From contig JAUXIJ010000022.1 in assembly GCA_030621085.1 (NCBI GenBank), positions 1 to 43,086 of the forward strand: a stretch of DNA of 43,086 nucleotides. Direction: 5' to 3'. This document shows, in pieces, positions 34,416 to 43,086 of this stretch (its first letter is position 1; every line of letters starts with the position of its first letter). Origin of the DNA: Candidatus Cloacimonadota bacterium (GTDB taxonomy: Bacteria > Cloacimonadota > Cloacimonadia > Cloacimonadales > TCS61). The translations under genes were made by a program, and so were the position numbers. The notes under the pieces were generated by a model, which saw only the letters and a list, made by a program, of their open reading frames with translations, was not told the DNA's origin and searched no databases.

Positions 34416-34462
34416 CGTAAATCTCCTCTTTTGTCGTTTTCTAAACGAAACATTTTAATTAT

Positions 34463-34960
34463 TTAATGAACTGTTGAATCCAGTTCGATCCACGAAAGGA
34501 TTTCTTTGCGAATCCTCTTTACAACATCATCCACGCAAGCTTTCACACTCGCTGTTAATTGTTCTGATAAGGTAGTAACATCTGCAGATTCTATACATAG
34601 AACAATCAATTTTTTCGGCATTTTATATCCGCATTTTTGTCCTGTTTTAATAGTTGTAGGCAAATTTAACGAATGAGAATTAACAGGATTTAACTGCAAT
34701 AGATGCTCGAAATCTTTTATAGTAAAAGTTAGACATGTTCCCGGTTTGTATTTTCCAGTTACAATACTATCTACTACCAACAACCTGTTGTAACCATTTA
34801 TATCGTAAAGAAGGTCGAATCCGCCGGAATGGTTTTCTTTGAAATCTACATATTCTTTCAAATCAGAGAGTAATTCCTGTGCTCTTTTGACAACAAACAG
34901 CCCGATAGCATCATCACTTAAAATTGAATTTCCAAGTCCTAGGATCAGATTTTTTTTCAT
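34463..34960 (-). CDS. Hydrogenase maturation protease (HycI/HyaD family)
   Basis: 165 residues. N-terminal LGLGNSILSDDAIGLFVVKRA gives the family's GxGNxxxxDDGxG pattern with the first nickel-sensing Asp; the second acid is in LLVVDSI and the His in VNSHSLNLP. The enzyme removes the C-terminal tail of the large subunit once nickel is in place. It is first in the hdrA-mvhDGA message, so MvhA is the obvious substrate. Confidence 0.88.
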   Translation of the reverse strand: MKKNLILGLGNSILSDDAIGLFVVKRAQELLSDLKEYVDFKENHSGGFDLLYDINGYNRLLVVDSIVTGKYKPGTCLTFTIKDFEHLLQLNPVNSHSLNLPTTIKTGQKCGYKMPKKLIVLCIESADVTTLSEQLTASVKACVDDVVKRIRKEILSWIELDSTVH

Positions 34961-35434
34961 GATTTATAAATAATAAAAATCTATGTGCTGAATTGAAGTA
35001 AATAAAATGATGTTTTGAAATTTTTCTCTTTGAGGATTCTTACCCACTGTTTCGTCGAAACTGAATAATATTTCATAATTTTCCTATTTATTTTTTTTCA
35101 AAAATATTCAGAAAAAACAAGCGTTAAATCCTATTAATAAAAACGAATGTCAAGTCTTTATTTTGCAAGTTTATAAGTTAGTTGTCAGCCGTTATATTTA
35201 ACTGCATAAAATATAACGATTTAAAAAAATAACTTTTTTTGTAATTTATATGTTGAATTAATTAATAAATAAACTTAGCTTAATGTTTAGAATTTAATCG
35301 CAAAGAAATTTTACCTTTTAAAAGTAGATCTTATTATCAGAAAATCCTTGAAATGGATAAACAAAATTCAACACGAATTTGTTTGTTTCAAAAAATTTAT
35401 TTTTTAATTAGATTCAGGATAACTCGATTATTTA
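34961..35434. other. Intergenic stretch between the two halves of the hydrogenase cluster
   Basis: 474 AT-rich bases with no gene. It should hold the terminator of the fusion gene (right end; only a weak bulged stem ACAAAATTC/GAATTTGT near 35370-35390 was seen) and the promoter for the protease-hdrA-mvh message. No other structure found. Confidence 0.5.
35124..35153 (-). promoter_or_regulatory. Possible promoter for the hdrA-mvhDGA message
   Basis: On the minus strand TTGACA (plus 35148-35153) is followed after 18 bases by ATTTAA (35124-35129), about 165 bases before the protease start. The -35 is perfect, the -10 is poor. Confidence 0.25.
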
Positions 35435-38400
35435 TTACCAGCCTTCCAGTGCTTCATTCAACATTGCCAGGGTTTGTTCTTCTTTATATCCAAGCTGCTG
35501 CATAGCACCGGAAGGGCAAACAGCCGCACAGCTACCGCAACCTTTACAAAGTCCGGAATTTATATGAGCATATTCTTTCCCATTTTGCCAGAATAACTCC
35601 GGCGCTCCATAAGGACAAACAGCAACACACATTCCGCAGCCTGCACACATATCCAGATCAACCTGTGCAATATATGCTTCCGACATATATTCATCTGAGC
35701 AGATAATGGAACATGCTCTTTCTGCAGCTGCTTTTGCCTGTGAAATTGTCTCTTCGATTCCTTTTGGAGAATGAGCAAGACCGGCTAAGAATAATCCCTC
35801 GGCAGAGAAATCTACAGGACGAAGTTTAACATGAGCTTCCATAAAGAAATTGTCTTCATTTAGCGGAAGCTTAAGCATTTGAGAAAGCTCTTCGGCATCT
35901 TCCTGGGGAACCATTGCTGCAGCCAATATCAATTTGTCCGGATAGATTACAACTTCCTGATTCAAAACATGATCATTAAGTGTAACGGTTAATCCTTTTT
36001 CATTCAGAACCGTACGCTTTTCGTCTATTTCTACTACTGGTTTTGCATCTTCCTCATACCTGATGAATATAACACCGAGTTCTCTTGCTTTCTGATAGAA
36101 TTTCTCATAAAAACCATAAGTTCTTACATCTCTGTAAAGAATATAAACATTCATTTTCGGGTTCAATTCTTTCAAACGAATAGCATTTTTTACAGATTGA
36201 GTGCAACATACTCTCGAGCAGTAAGGACGCTTTTCATCACGAGAACCAACGCATTGGATCATAACAATATTCTTAAGTTTTTGATAATCCTTTTTATTTT
36301 CTTCAAAGTCTGTTTCAAAATCGAGATGAGTTATAACATTCTTATTTTCCCCATAGAAATATTCCTCGGGTTTAGACTCGTTCGCACCGATAGTAATAAT
36401 GATCACTCCGTGTTCAAAGACAACTTCTTTTTTTTCTTTTTTATTGAATATCTTTGTTTGATAGTTTCCGATATATCCATCTATTTCTTTAGCTTCCGAA
36501 TTCGTGAAAACTTTTATGAGCGGATGCTTGTTAATTTCATCATTAATTTCAGCAAGATAATCCGAGATTTTCTTTCCCTCCACAGATACAGTAAGACGAT
36601 GAAGATTTCCACCCAGTTTATCTTTTCTTTCGATGAGTGCTACTTCAAAACCCTGTTCTGCAATAGAAAGAGCTGCTGTCATCCCGGAAAGTCCTCCGCC
36701 GATAACGAGTGCTGTTTGTGTAACATCAAGAGAAATCGAATGAAGTTGTTCCAGAAGTCTGACTTTTCCAACTGCAATTTTTGTGAGAATTTTTGCCTTT
36801 TCAGTTGCACCTTCTTTATCATCTTTATGAACCCAGCTACATTGATTCCTGATATTTGCCATATCAAAAAGATACGGATTTAATCCTGCTTCTCTCAATG
36901 TTTCCTGGAACAAAGGTTCGTGAGTACTTGGTGAACAGGAAGAAACAACAACTCGATTAAGTTTATATTCATGGATAAGTTCCTTCATTTTTTCCTGAGT
37001 ATCTTGTGAGCAGGTGAAAAGATTCTCCTCAGCATAAACAACGTTGGGCAGGGTTTTTGCAAATTTAACCACTTCAGGAACATTTACCACACTTCCGATA
37101 TTGATACCGCAATGACACACGAAAACTCCAATTCGGGGTTTCTTTCCGCTTACATCGATCTCTTCCGGATAAACTTTTTCAGTTATTTCGGTTCCGCGAA
37201 CTTCCGAAAGTATTTCTGCAGAACCTGCAACTGCTCCCGATGCCTGCATAACTGTTTCAGGAATATCTTTTGGTGAAGCCGCCGGACCGCAAACATAAAT
37301 TCCGGGTCTGGTTGTCTGGATGGATGACATTCCTGTATTCTCTACAAAATTAAATTCATTAAGACGAACATCGAGTTTATCGGTTACATCCACCATATCT
37401 CTTGTTGGTGTAAGCCCGATAGAAAGCACGACCATTTCAAATTCTTCAATTTCAAGCTCACCATTCTCTTTCACATAATATAATTCAAGATTTCCTGTTT
37501 CTTTAATCTCTTTGATCTTTCCAACTCGTGAACGAATAAACCTAACTCCCACATTTTTTGCCTGATCATAGAATTTATCAAAGTCTTTTCCGTAAGCACG
37601 AATATCCATAAAAAATATTGTAGGTTGAACGGTTTTTACATGCTCCTTGGCAATTATCGCTTCTTTGAGGGCATACATACAGCAAACAGAAGAACAATAC
37701 GGCATATGAGAATTCTCATTTCTTGAACCTACACATTGTATCCAGGCAATTTTGGTTGGAACTTTGCCGTCAGCAGGTCTTTGCAGATGACCTTCAAAAG
37801 GACCCGAAGCTGCTAATACTCTTTCAAACTGGATACTTGTAAGCACATTTTTATATCTTCCGTAACCATATTCATGTAGTGCAGTAGGATCAAACTTCTC
37901 AGACCCGTTTGCAATAATCACAGAGCCAATATTCAGGTTTAGAAATTTTTCCTTTTGCTCAAAATCAATTGCTTCCGCTTCACAGAATTCCGTACAGATA
38001 TTGCACTCCCCGGTAGTTAGCTGCACACAGTAGTTCGGATCGATATTGGCATAATTAGGAACAGCCTGAGCATAAGGAATGTAAATAGCAGATCTTTTTA
38101 TCAATCCTTCATCAAATTCAGATAGAATTGGAACGGGTTCGTTTTCCGTGATCTTTTCTAATTTTACTCCGGTTTTTGTAGGACAAACGCTAACGCATGC
38201 TCCACAGGTCTGGCACACATCCGAATGAACATTAAAAGCAGGGACTACCACACGTTTAAACCCTCTGTTTGCGAAACCGATCGCTCCTCTGCCCATTCTT
38301 TCTTTACACATTCGCACGCATAATCCGCAAAGAATACAATCTTCATTCTTCAGTTCGATCCTCGGTTTTCCAACTCCCATTTCTTCGGCAAGATTTTTTA

Positions 38401-38713
38401 AAACTTCAGAATCCGGGCATTTTGCCAGCAGCAATTCGAGCATAATTTTACGAGTTTTTATCACTCGTTCCGTATCGGTTTTGATAACAAGACCTTCTTG
38501 AGCAGGATAAGTGCAGGAAGCCTGAATAGAAGTTCTTCCGTTTTTCTGGCTTACCTCGACGACGCATAAGCGGCAAGCTCCATAAGCTGGTAATGCTTTA
38601 TGATAACATAGAGTCGGGATTTTTATACCAAGTTTATCTGCTGCTTGAAGAATAGTAGAACCTTCTTCAACTTCTACCTTAATTCCATCAATAATTAAAT
38701 TAACCATTTTCAT
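35435..38713 (-). CDS. NuoG-type N-terminus fused to a partial and a complete HdrA-like flavoprotein
   Basis: 1092 residues. Order: a [2Fe-2S] ferredoxin as in NuoG/HydA (Cys36, 47, 50, 67); a degenerate His-Cys region (one Cys99); two [4Fe-4S] motifs (Cys126/129/132/136 and 167/170/173/177); an HdrA-like part without its own N-terminal FAD loop (about 225-510); a complete HdrA (about 525-1092) with FAD loop GGGLSG (672-677); and a C-terminal double ferredoxin (CAGCGMCVAVCP, CKGCGSCAAVCP). It can pass electrons from NuoF ([FMN]) through many clusters to a bifurcating flavin, so it probably joins the NADH end with the hydrogenase end. Upstream it follows the HATPase gene by 24 bases. Confidence 0.9.
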   Translation of the reverse strand: MKMVNLIIDGIKVEVEEGSTILQAADKLGIKIPTLCYHKALPAYGACRLCVVEVSQKNGRTSIQASCTYPAQEGLVIKTDTERVIKTRKIMLELLLAKCPDSEVLKNLAEEMGVGKPRIELKNEDCILCGLCVRMCKERMGRGAIGFANRGFKRVVVPAFNVHSDVCQTCGACVSVCPTKTGVKLEKITENEPVPILSEFDEGLIKRSAIYIPYAQAVPNYANIDPNYCVQLTTGECNICTEFCEAEAIDFEQKEKFLNLNIGSVIIANGSEKFDPTALHEYGYGRYKNVLTSIQFERVLAASGPFEGHLQRPADGKVPTKIAWIQCVGSRNENSHMPYCSSVCCMYALKEAIIAKEHVKTVQPTIFFMDIRAYGKDFDKFYDQAKNVGVRFIRSRVGKIKEIKETGNLELYYVKENGELEIEEFEMVVLSIGLTPTRDMVDVTDKLDVRLNEFNFVENTGMSSIQTTRPGIYVCGPAASPKDIPETVMQASGAVAGSAEILSEVRGTEITEKVYPEEIDVSGKKPRIGVFVCHCGINIGSVVNVPEVVKFAKTLPNVVYAEENLFTCSQDTQEKMKELIHEYKLNRVVVSSCSPSTHEPLFQETLREAGLNPYLFDMANIRNQCSWVHKDDKEGATEKAKILTKIAVGKVRLLEQLHSISLDVTQTALVIGGGLSGMTAALSIAEQGFEVALIERKDKLGGNLHRLTVSVEGKKISDYLAEINDEINKHPLIKVFTNSEAKEIDGYIGNYQTKIFNKKEKKEVVFEHGVIIITIGANESKPEEYFYGENKNVITHLDFETDFEENKKDYQKLKNIVMIQCVGSRDEKRPYCSRVCCTQSVKNAIRLKELNPKMNVYILYRDVRTYGFYEKFYQKARELGVIFIRYEEDAKPVVEIDEKRTVLNEKGLTVTLNDHVLNQEVVIYPDKLILAAAMVPQEDAEELSQMLKLPLNEDNFFMEAHVKLRPVDFSAEGLFLAGLAHSPKGIEETISQAKAAAERACSIICSDEYMSEAYIAQVDLDMCAGCGMCVAVCPYGAPELFWQNGKEYAHINSGLCKGCGSCAAVCPSGAMQQLGYKEEQTLAMLNEALEGW

Positions 38714-38737
38714 ACCTTTTTTTCATGAAATCATTTC

Positions 38738-39187
38738 TTAAATCTCATTTGAATCCAGAACATAATTTTCTTCTTCATCTTGATGTTCATAAACAAAATT
38801 TATTTCAGGATGAGAAACCATTAAAGTTATTAGTGTGTTTTTCATATCTCCGATAGGTTTACGGTCAATATGACTGTATTGAAAATTAGCTTTTACTTCT
38901 GTGCCAACACCAACCTTAGAATTTATCTCAAAATTCCCATTACTCTCTCTTGCTGCCTGTGCCAGAAGAGAAAGTCCCATACCCACTCTTCGTGTTGTTC
39001 TTGTTGTATAGAACGGATCCAGCACTTTTTTAATGGTTTCTTTGTTCATTCCTTTTCCATTATCCTTTATTTCGATTGCGAGTAAATCCTTCTTTTTTTT
39101 CTCCACAATCTTTATCTCAATTTTTGAAGCATTTGCTTCGATCGAATTCTCGACCACATCAAGAATATGTAAGGATAGATCTTCCAT
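38738..39187 (-). CDS. HATPase_c (histidine-kinase-like ATPase) protein
   Basis: 149 residues, made of one GHKL-type ATPase domain: N box VENSIEANASKIEI, G1 EIKDNGKGM, then TTRTTRRVGMGLSLLAQAA as G2. No sensor, HisKA or membrane part. Small stand-alone ATPases of this type are regular companions of NADH-linked hydrogenase genes (HydABC) in anaerobes, where they may act as anti-sigma-like regulators; their partner is unknown. The start overlaps the PHP stop by 29 bases, so they are coupled. Confidence 0.85.
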   Translation of the reverse strand: MEDLSLHILDVVENSIEANASKIEIKIVEKKKKDLLAIEIKDNGKGMNKETIKKVLDPFYTTRTTRRVGMGLSLLAQAARESNGNFEINSKVGVGTEVKANFQYSHIDRKPIGDMKNTLITLMVSHPEINFVYEHQDEEENYVLDSNEI

Positions 39188-39902
39188 CTCTATTATTAAA
39201 TGCCTTTTTCAACTCACTCACTGTTATATCATCAAGCAGGAAAGTGGTTGAAGTTTTACCAATATCATCTATATAATGAGCATCGGAAAAAGTGATGAGA
39301 GGAAAGCCGGATGACATTGGAAAATCAAGTTTTTTCTTTTCGGACATATATTTTGGTGATAACTCCAGACCATCCAGTTCCAATCCTTCAGGAATAAAAC
39401 CTAGTTGACCGATCAGGCTGAATCTTTCACGGTCAACATGTGATGCGATAGCAAGTCCATTCAAAGAATGAATAATTTCTACGATCCTATCTACTGTCAG
39501 GTCAGTTGCTCCGATCAATAATTTCTTATTAAGGTCAATGATCTTACCCTGCTCATCTACTACCAATTGATATCCGAAATGTTCCTCGTCATTTACACCT
39601 TCCAGATTTTCATAAACGATTTTCTGGAGTTCAGATAATTTATTATCTTCATCAAAAAGAGCCAGGATATGCACTTCCTCTTTAGATGTAACTTCCATTC
39701 CTCCAAGAACTTTCAAATTATTTTTTTCTCCCGCTTTCTTTACGGCAATCACATTTTCAGATGAATTATGATCACAAACACCGATCACATCCAATCCTTT
39801 TGATCTTGCCTTTTCTACGATCATTGCAGGAGTCATATTCATATCACCACAAGGGGAGAGACAGGTATGAATATGCAAATCCGCTTTGATTTTTTTGAGC
39901 AT
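39159..39902 (-). CDS. PHP-domain phosphoesterase
   Basis: 247 residues. N-terminal ADLHIHTCLSPCGDM and later GVCDHNSSENV supply PHP metal ligands (His-x-His, then Asp-His), and further ligands fall in GMEVTSKEEVHILALF and ITFSDAHYIDDIG. The PHP superfamily hydrolyses phosphoesters (histidinol phosphate, nucleotides, DNA). In this setting, next to DRTGG and HATPase proteins of a hydrogenase cluster, the substrate is unknown. It lies 15 bases downstream of a DRTGG gene. Confidence 0.85.
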   Translation of the reverse strand: MLKKIKADLHIHTCLSPCGDMNMTPAMIVEKARSKGLDVIGVCDHNSSENVIAVKKAGEKNNLKVLGGMEVTSKEEVHILALFDEDNKLSELQKIVYENLEGVNDEEHFGYQLVVDEQGKIIDLNKKLLIGATDLTVDRIVEIIHSLNGLAIASHVDRERFSLIGQLGFIPEGLELDGLELSPKYMSEKKKLDFPMSSGFPLITFSDAHYIDDIGKTSTTFLLDDITVSELKKAFNNRDGRSILTYS

Positions 39903-39917
39903 TCGGCTGAAACCTCA

Positions 39918-40262
39918 TTATCTTCTATTTCCATGTATTCCCAGTTCATAAAGTTTTCCCACAATTTCAAAAGTGGACAATTCTGTTAGTAGAATTGGAA
40001 TATTTTCCTGCTCTGCTTTCTTTAAAGTTGCTTCTTCCGGTTGTCGCCCATTTACAAGAATAATTCCTGCCAGTTCCTGTAAATTAGCCACAGCTACAAT
40101 ATTTACATGAATTTGCAAAGTGATCCAGATGTTATCTTTTTGAGCATTTGCAATGACATCACTAAGCAGATCACTTGAATAACCTGCACTCACTTCTCTA
40201 TCAATATTTCCAGTAACAACTTTTAGATCAAGCTTTTGCACAATATCTTTCAAATTAATCAT
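39918..40262 (-). CDS. DRTGG-domain protein (first copy by position)
   Basis: 114 residues, one DRTGG domain: MINLKDIVQKLDLKVVTGN, then AGYSSDLLSDVIANAQ and a LTELSTFEIVGKLYELGI end. DRTGG domains are small regulatory modules found with CBS domains and in phosphotransacetylase-like proteins; the ligand is not known. A second copy with the same layout lies at 41232-41594, so they arose by duplication or form a heteromer. Confidence 0.85.
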   Translation of the reverse strand: MINLKDIVQKLDLKVVTGNIDREVSAGYSSDLLSDVIANAQKDNIWITLQIHVNIVAVANLQELAGIILVNGRQPEEATLKKAEQENIPILLTELSTFEIVGKLYELGIHGNRR

Positions 40263-40296
40263 CTTCCCTCTCTTCTCTTAACCTTAACTAATAAAA

Positions 40297-41229
40297 TTAT
40301 TCTCCATTACGATAATCACTTAGTTTAATAATAATTTCTAAATGTGTTCCTTTTTCAACTGTTGATCTTAAAGTCATTTTGTCAGAGAATTTTTTGATAT
40401 TCGGTAATCCCATACCTGCACCAAATCCTAATTCCTTTACCCATCCGGGAGCAGTTGAAAAACCGGGTTCCAGGGCTTTTTTAACATCCGGAATACCAGG
40501 TCCTTTATCTGTTATAATGATTTTAATTTGATGTGGATCGATATAAGCTATTATCTCTCCTCCATCAGTATATGCAACAATATTAATTTCTGCTTCATAA
40601 GTTGAAATCGACGCTCTGCGCACAATTTCCGGTGAGAGACCGAGCCTATAAAGTGTTTTCTTTAGTCCGGTGGCAGCTTCTCCGGCCCTATCAAAGTTCT
40701 TGCCTTCTACATAATATTGAAATTTTAAAAACACCTCATCAGCGATAATATCATTAAAAATATGACTCGCTCTATATCTTCTTTCCTCTTCATCATGATA
40801 AGCTGTTTCTAATTTCTTTAGTATTCCTTTAATAATGTCACTCTTGGTAATAATACCTACTAATTTTTTATCTTTTCTTGAAATCACAGGAAAACGACCA
40901 AATCCATATTTTTCAAATTTCATAACAGCATGAACAAGTGGTTCATCAGCATATAGGGTTTTTATTTTTTTTGTCATCTTATCTTCTATTAAGGCATCCA
41001 TTTCCCCCTGTTCCAAACATTTAATAAAATCTTCAATACTAACAATACCAACAAGTTTGCCATCATTTACAACAGGAACTCCTGATATTCGCTTTTTATA
41101 CAAAATATCTCTTAATAAAGAAACAGGTAATTTTGAACTGACTGTTGCAATATCCTTACTTATTACATCTTCAACTTTTAGTTCATAAGTAAGTTCTTGA
41201 ATTTTGGTGGTTGTTCTTGTATCATCCAT
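40297..41229 (-). CDS. CBS-pair protein with C-terminal HATPase domain
   Basis: 310 residues. Two CBS motifs (about residues 15-70, VISKDIATVSSKLPVSLLRD ... ISGVPVVNDGKLVGIVS; and 82-138, VISRKDKKLVGIITKSD) that usually bind adenine nucleotides or NADH-like ligands, a linker, and a GHKL ATPase domain (about 180-305, ITDKGPGIPD, GFGAGMGLPNIKK). This makes a plausible energy- or redox-sensing switch. It lies between two DRTGG genes, all within 35 bases, in one operon with the NuoF-like subunit. Confidence 0.85.
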   Translation of the reverse strand: MDDTRTTTKIQELTYELKVEDVISKDIATVSSKLPVSLLRDILYKKRISGVPVVNDGKLVGIVSIEDFIKCLEQGEMDALIEDKMTKKIKTLYADEPLVHAVMKFEKYGFGRFPVISRKDKKLVGIITKSDIIKGILKKLETAYHDEEERRYRASHIFNDIIADEVFLKFQYYVEGKNFDRAGEAATGLKKTLYRLGLSPEIVRRASISTYEAEINIVAYTDGGEIIAYIDPHQIKIIITDKGPGIPDVKKALEPGFSTAPGWVKELGFGAGMGLPNIKKFSDKMTLRSTVEKGTHLEIIIKLSDYRNGE

Positions 41230-41231
41230 TT

Positions 41232-41594
41232 TTATTTATCGAGGTTTGAATAACTACAGCTTTTAAGACCATTTTTATACAATCTTCCACAACTTTCGAA
41301 CGTTGTAAGTTTTGTTATAAATACAATTACATCATTCTTTTTAGCTAAGTTGATAATATTTTCATCAGGAATTTTTCCCATTACAAAACAAACTACTTTT
41401 ATATCTGCCACATTTGCAGTATTGATAACCTGGATATTCGTTAAGCTTGTTAATAAAATAGAGCCCGGTTTACCAAAAGCTAAAATTTCGCTCATTAAAT
41501 CTGATGAACAACCTATTTGTACTTCTATTTCAGGATCGTATTTTCCTGTAAGAACATCTGCTTCAAGTATCTCTTTTATTTTTGTAAGTTTCAT
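41232..41594 (-). CDS. DRTGG-domain protein (second copy by position)
   Basis: 120 residues with the same layout as the copy at 39918: MKLTKIKEILEADVLTGKYD, then GCSSDLMSEILAFGKPGS and ITKLTTFESCGRLYKNGL. It lies two bases from both the NuoF-like gene and the CBS-HATPase gene, so it is surely in the same message. Function unknown; see the other copy. Confidence 0.85.
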   Translation of the reverse strand: MKLTKIKEILEADVLTGKYDPEIEVQIGCSSDLMSEILAFGKPGSILLTSLTNIQVINTANVADIKVVCFVMGKIPDENIINLAKKNDVIVFITKLTTFESCGRLYKNGLKSCSYSNLDK

Positions 41595-41596
41595 AA

Positions 41597-43086
41597 TTAT
41601 TCAACCTTTATTGAATCAAATTTACAAACAGTATAACAGATACCACATTTGATACATTTATCCTGATCGATAATATGAGGTTCCTTGCGATTACCGGAGA
41701 TAGCATGTGCCGGACATTTTAGTGCGCAAACTGTACAACCGGTACATTTATCAGGATTGATATGAAAACTAATTAGAGCTTTGCAAACATGAGCAGGACA
41801 TTTTTTATTTTTTATATGAGCTTCATATTCATCTCTGAAATTTTTAATGGTTGAAAGAACCGGATTTGGAAGTGTCTGTCCCAGACCGCATTGAGAAGCA
41901 TCCTTTATTGCATGTCCCAGTTCTTCAAGGAATTCAATGTCACCTTCTTTGCCGTTGCCTTCTGTTATTCTTGTAAGAATTTCCAGCATCGCAGAACTGC
42001 CTTCCCGGCAGCTTGCACATTTTCCACAACTCTCATCACTGGTAAATTCCAGGAAATATTTAGCAAGATCGACCATGCAGGTATCTTCATCAACTACTAC
42101 CATTCCCCCTGAGCCCATCATAGAGCCAACTTCGGTTAGTTTTTCATAATCGACAGGTAGATCGATCAAAGAAGCGGGAACAACTCCTCCGGACGGACCA
42201 CCGATTTGAACACCTTTGAATTTTTTCCCACCGGGAACTCCGCCGCCAATATCATAGATGATCTCTTTGAGGGTGATTCCCATTGGTACTTCCACCAAAC
42301 CTGTATTATTTATTTTTCCCACGAGAGAAAAAACTTTTGTTCCCTTGCTTTTCTCTGTACCAATACCCGCAAACCAATCAGAACCACGAAGAATTATTCT
42401 GGGAACATTAGCCCATGTTTCCACATTATTGATATTAGTCGGCTTTCCCCATAATCCGGATTCAGCAGGAAAAGGGGGTCTCTGACTTGGTTCGGGTGAT
42501 ATTCCTTCAATCGAATGTATCAGAGAGGTCTCTTCTCCGCAGACAAAAGCACCTGCACCTTGTTTGATCTCAAGGTCAAAATCAAAACCCTTTCCAAGGA
42601 TGTCTTTCCCCAATAATCCATATTCTCGTGCCTGCTCGATCGCAACTTCCAATCTATGAATAGCAAGCGGATATTCTGTCCTAATATAAACAAATCCTTC
42701 TTGTGCACCTATTGCTTTTGCACCGATCAGCATTCCTTCGATAACTGCATGCGGATCGGATTCGACGATACTTCTATCCATGTATGCACCGGGATCACCT
42801 TCATCGGCATTGCAAATTATATACTTGGGTTCGCCTTTTGAATTATGACAGATCTCCCATTTCAAACCTGTTGGGAAACCTCCACCGCCTCGACCTCTTA
42901 AACCGGAATCCTTTATCTCTTTTATTACATCTTCGGAACTCATCGATGTTAAAACTTTTATCAATGCATTATATCCGTCCCTGCCGATATAATCATCGAT
43001 CTTTTCGGCATCTATCAATCCCTTATTCCTGAGAGCAATTAACCGCTGTTTGCTGAAAAATCCAATTTCACTCACTGTGGGAATTT
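41597..43086 (-). CDS. NuoF/HydB-like NADH-oxidising subunit (5' end beyond the window)
   Basis: 495 codons are visible and the frame stays open to the right edge, so an N-terminal extension (the family often has a thioredoxin-like [2Fe-2S] domain) is probable; the GTG at 43075 is not needed as a start. The FMN/NAD site is RGRGGGGFPTGLKWE, with CNADEGDPGAYMDR and GAGAFVCGEETSLIHS following. The N3 [4Fe-4S] ligands are in ESCGKCASCREG with a later QCGLGQTLP. Two more ferredoxin motifs end the chain (CTGCTVCALKCP, CIKCGICYTVC). It takes electrons from NADH (or gives them to NAD+) in an electron-bifurcating complex with the fusion and Mvh proteins. Confidence 0.92.
   Translation of the reverse strand, partial: IPTVSEIGFFSKQRLIALRNKGLIDAEKIDDYIGRDGYNALIKVLTSMSSEDVIKEIKDSGLRGRGGGGFPTGLKWEICHNSKGEPKYIICNADEGDPGAYMDRSIVESDPHAVIEGMLIGAKAIGAQEGFVYIRTEYPLAIHRLEVAIEQAREYGLLGKDILGKGFDFDLEIKQGAGAFVCGEETSLIHSIEGISPEPSQRPPFPAESGLWGKPTNINNVETWANVPRIILRGSDWFAGIGTEKSKGTKVFSLVGKINNTGLVEVPMGITLKEIIYDIGGGVPGGKKFKGVQIGGPSGGVVPASLIDLPVDYEKLTEVGSMMGSGGMVVVDEDTCMVDLAKYFLEFTSDESCGKCASCREGSSAMLEILTRITEGNGKEGDIEFLEELGHAIKDASQCGLGQTLPNPVLSTIKNFRDEYEAHIKNKKCPAHVCKALISFHINPDKCTGCTVCALKCPAHAISGNRKEPHIIDQDKCIKCGICYTVCKFDSIKVE

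Overview
The window is a dense, AT-rich bacterial segment, almost all of it coded on the minus strand. The genes point to a strictly anaerobic, diderm (outer-membrane) bacterium with hydrogen metabolism. Evidence: outer-membrane beta-barrels, many lipoproteins, a secreted repeat protein with a C-terminal sorting domain of the Por/T9SS type, an Mvh-type [NiFe] hydrogenase with HdrA-like flavoproteins, and no oxygen-respiration genes. This combination resembles Cloacimonadota or a neighbouring FCB-group candidate phylum. That placement is inferred from protein style only.

Layout from left to right. (1) 1-6040: two small lipoproteins, a START-like protein, a GtrA-like membrane protein, a radical SAM enzyme, a GNAT-like protein, FabH and a TetR regulator, all on the minus strand; the last four look like one lipid-related transcription unit. 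(2) 6153-10705: a tight five-gene operon encoding a fibronectin/ferredoxin lipoprotein, two more exported ferredoxins, an outer-membrane barrel and a CcdA/DsbD-like inner-membrane protein. I read this as a possible iron-sulfur electron conduit across the envelope and consider it the most interesting part of the window. (3) 10724-16700: a plus-strand accessory island of four genes (small membrane protein, SEC-C protein, FnIII/beta-helix lipoprotein, SIR2-like protein), separated by four direct copies of a structured intergenic repeat. (4) 16728-29059: envelope genes. These are an SH3-M48 peptidase, a collapsed diacylglycerol-kinase fragment followed by PlsC, a CHASE2-adenylate cyclase, a DUF559 cassette between direct repeats, an LPP20-like protein, two tandem PorV-like barrel proteins (one with an in-frame TGA), a CsgG-like protein and a secreted FG-GAP protein. 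(5) 29534-43086: hydrogenase and electron-bifurcation genes. In transcription order these are a NuoF-like subunit (5' end outside the window), two DRTGG proteins, a CBS-HATPase protein, a PHP phosphoesterase, an HATPase protein, a NuoG/HdrA fusion, and, after a 474-base gap, a hydrogenase maturation protease, HdrA, MvhD, MvhG and MvhA.

How the genes may work together: the right-hand cluster can make a soluble complex exchanging electrons between H2, ferredoxin and NAD(H), using HdrA flavins to bifurcate. HdrB and HdrC are absent here, so NuoF/NAD is the likely partner instead of a heterodisulfide. The left-hand ferredoxin operon offers a separate route by which reducing equivalents could leave the cytoplasm. 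No sequence evidence links the two directly. No tRNA, rRNA or CRISPR array was seen.
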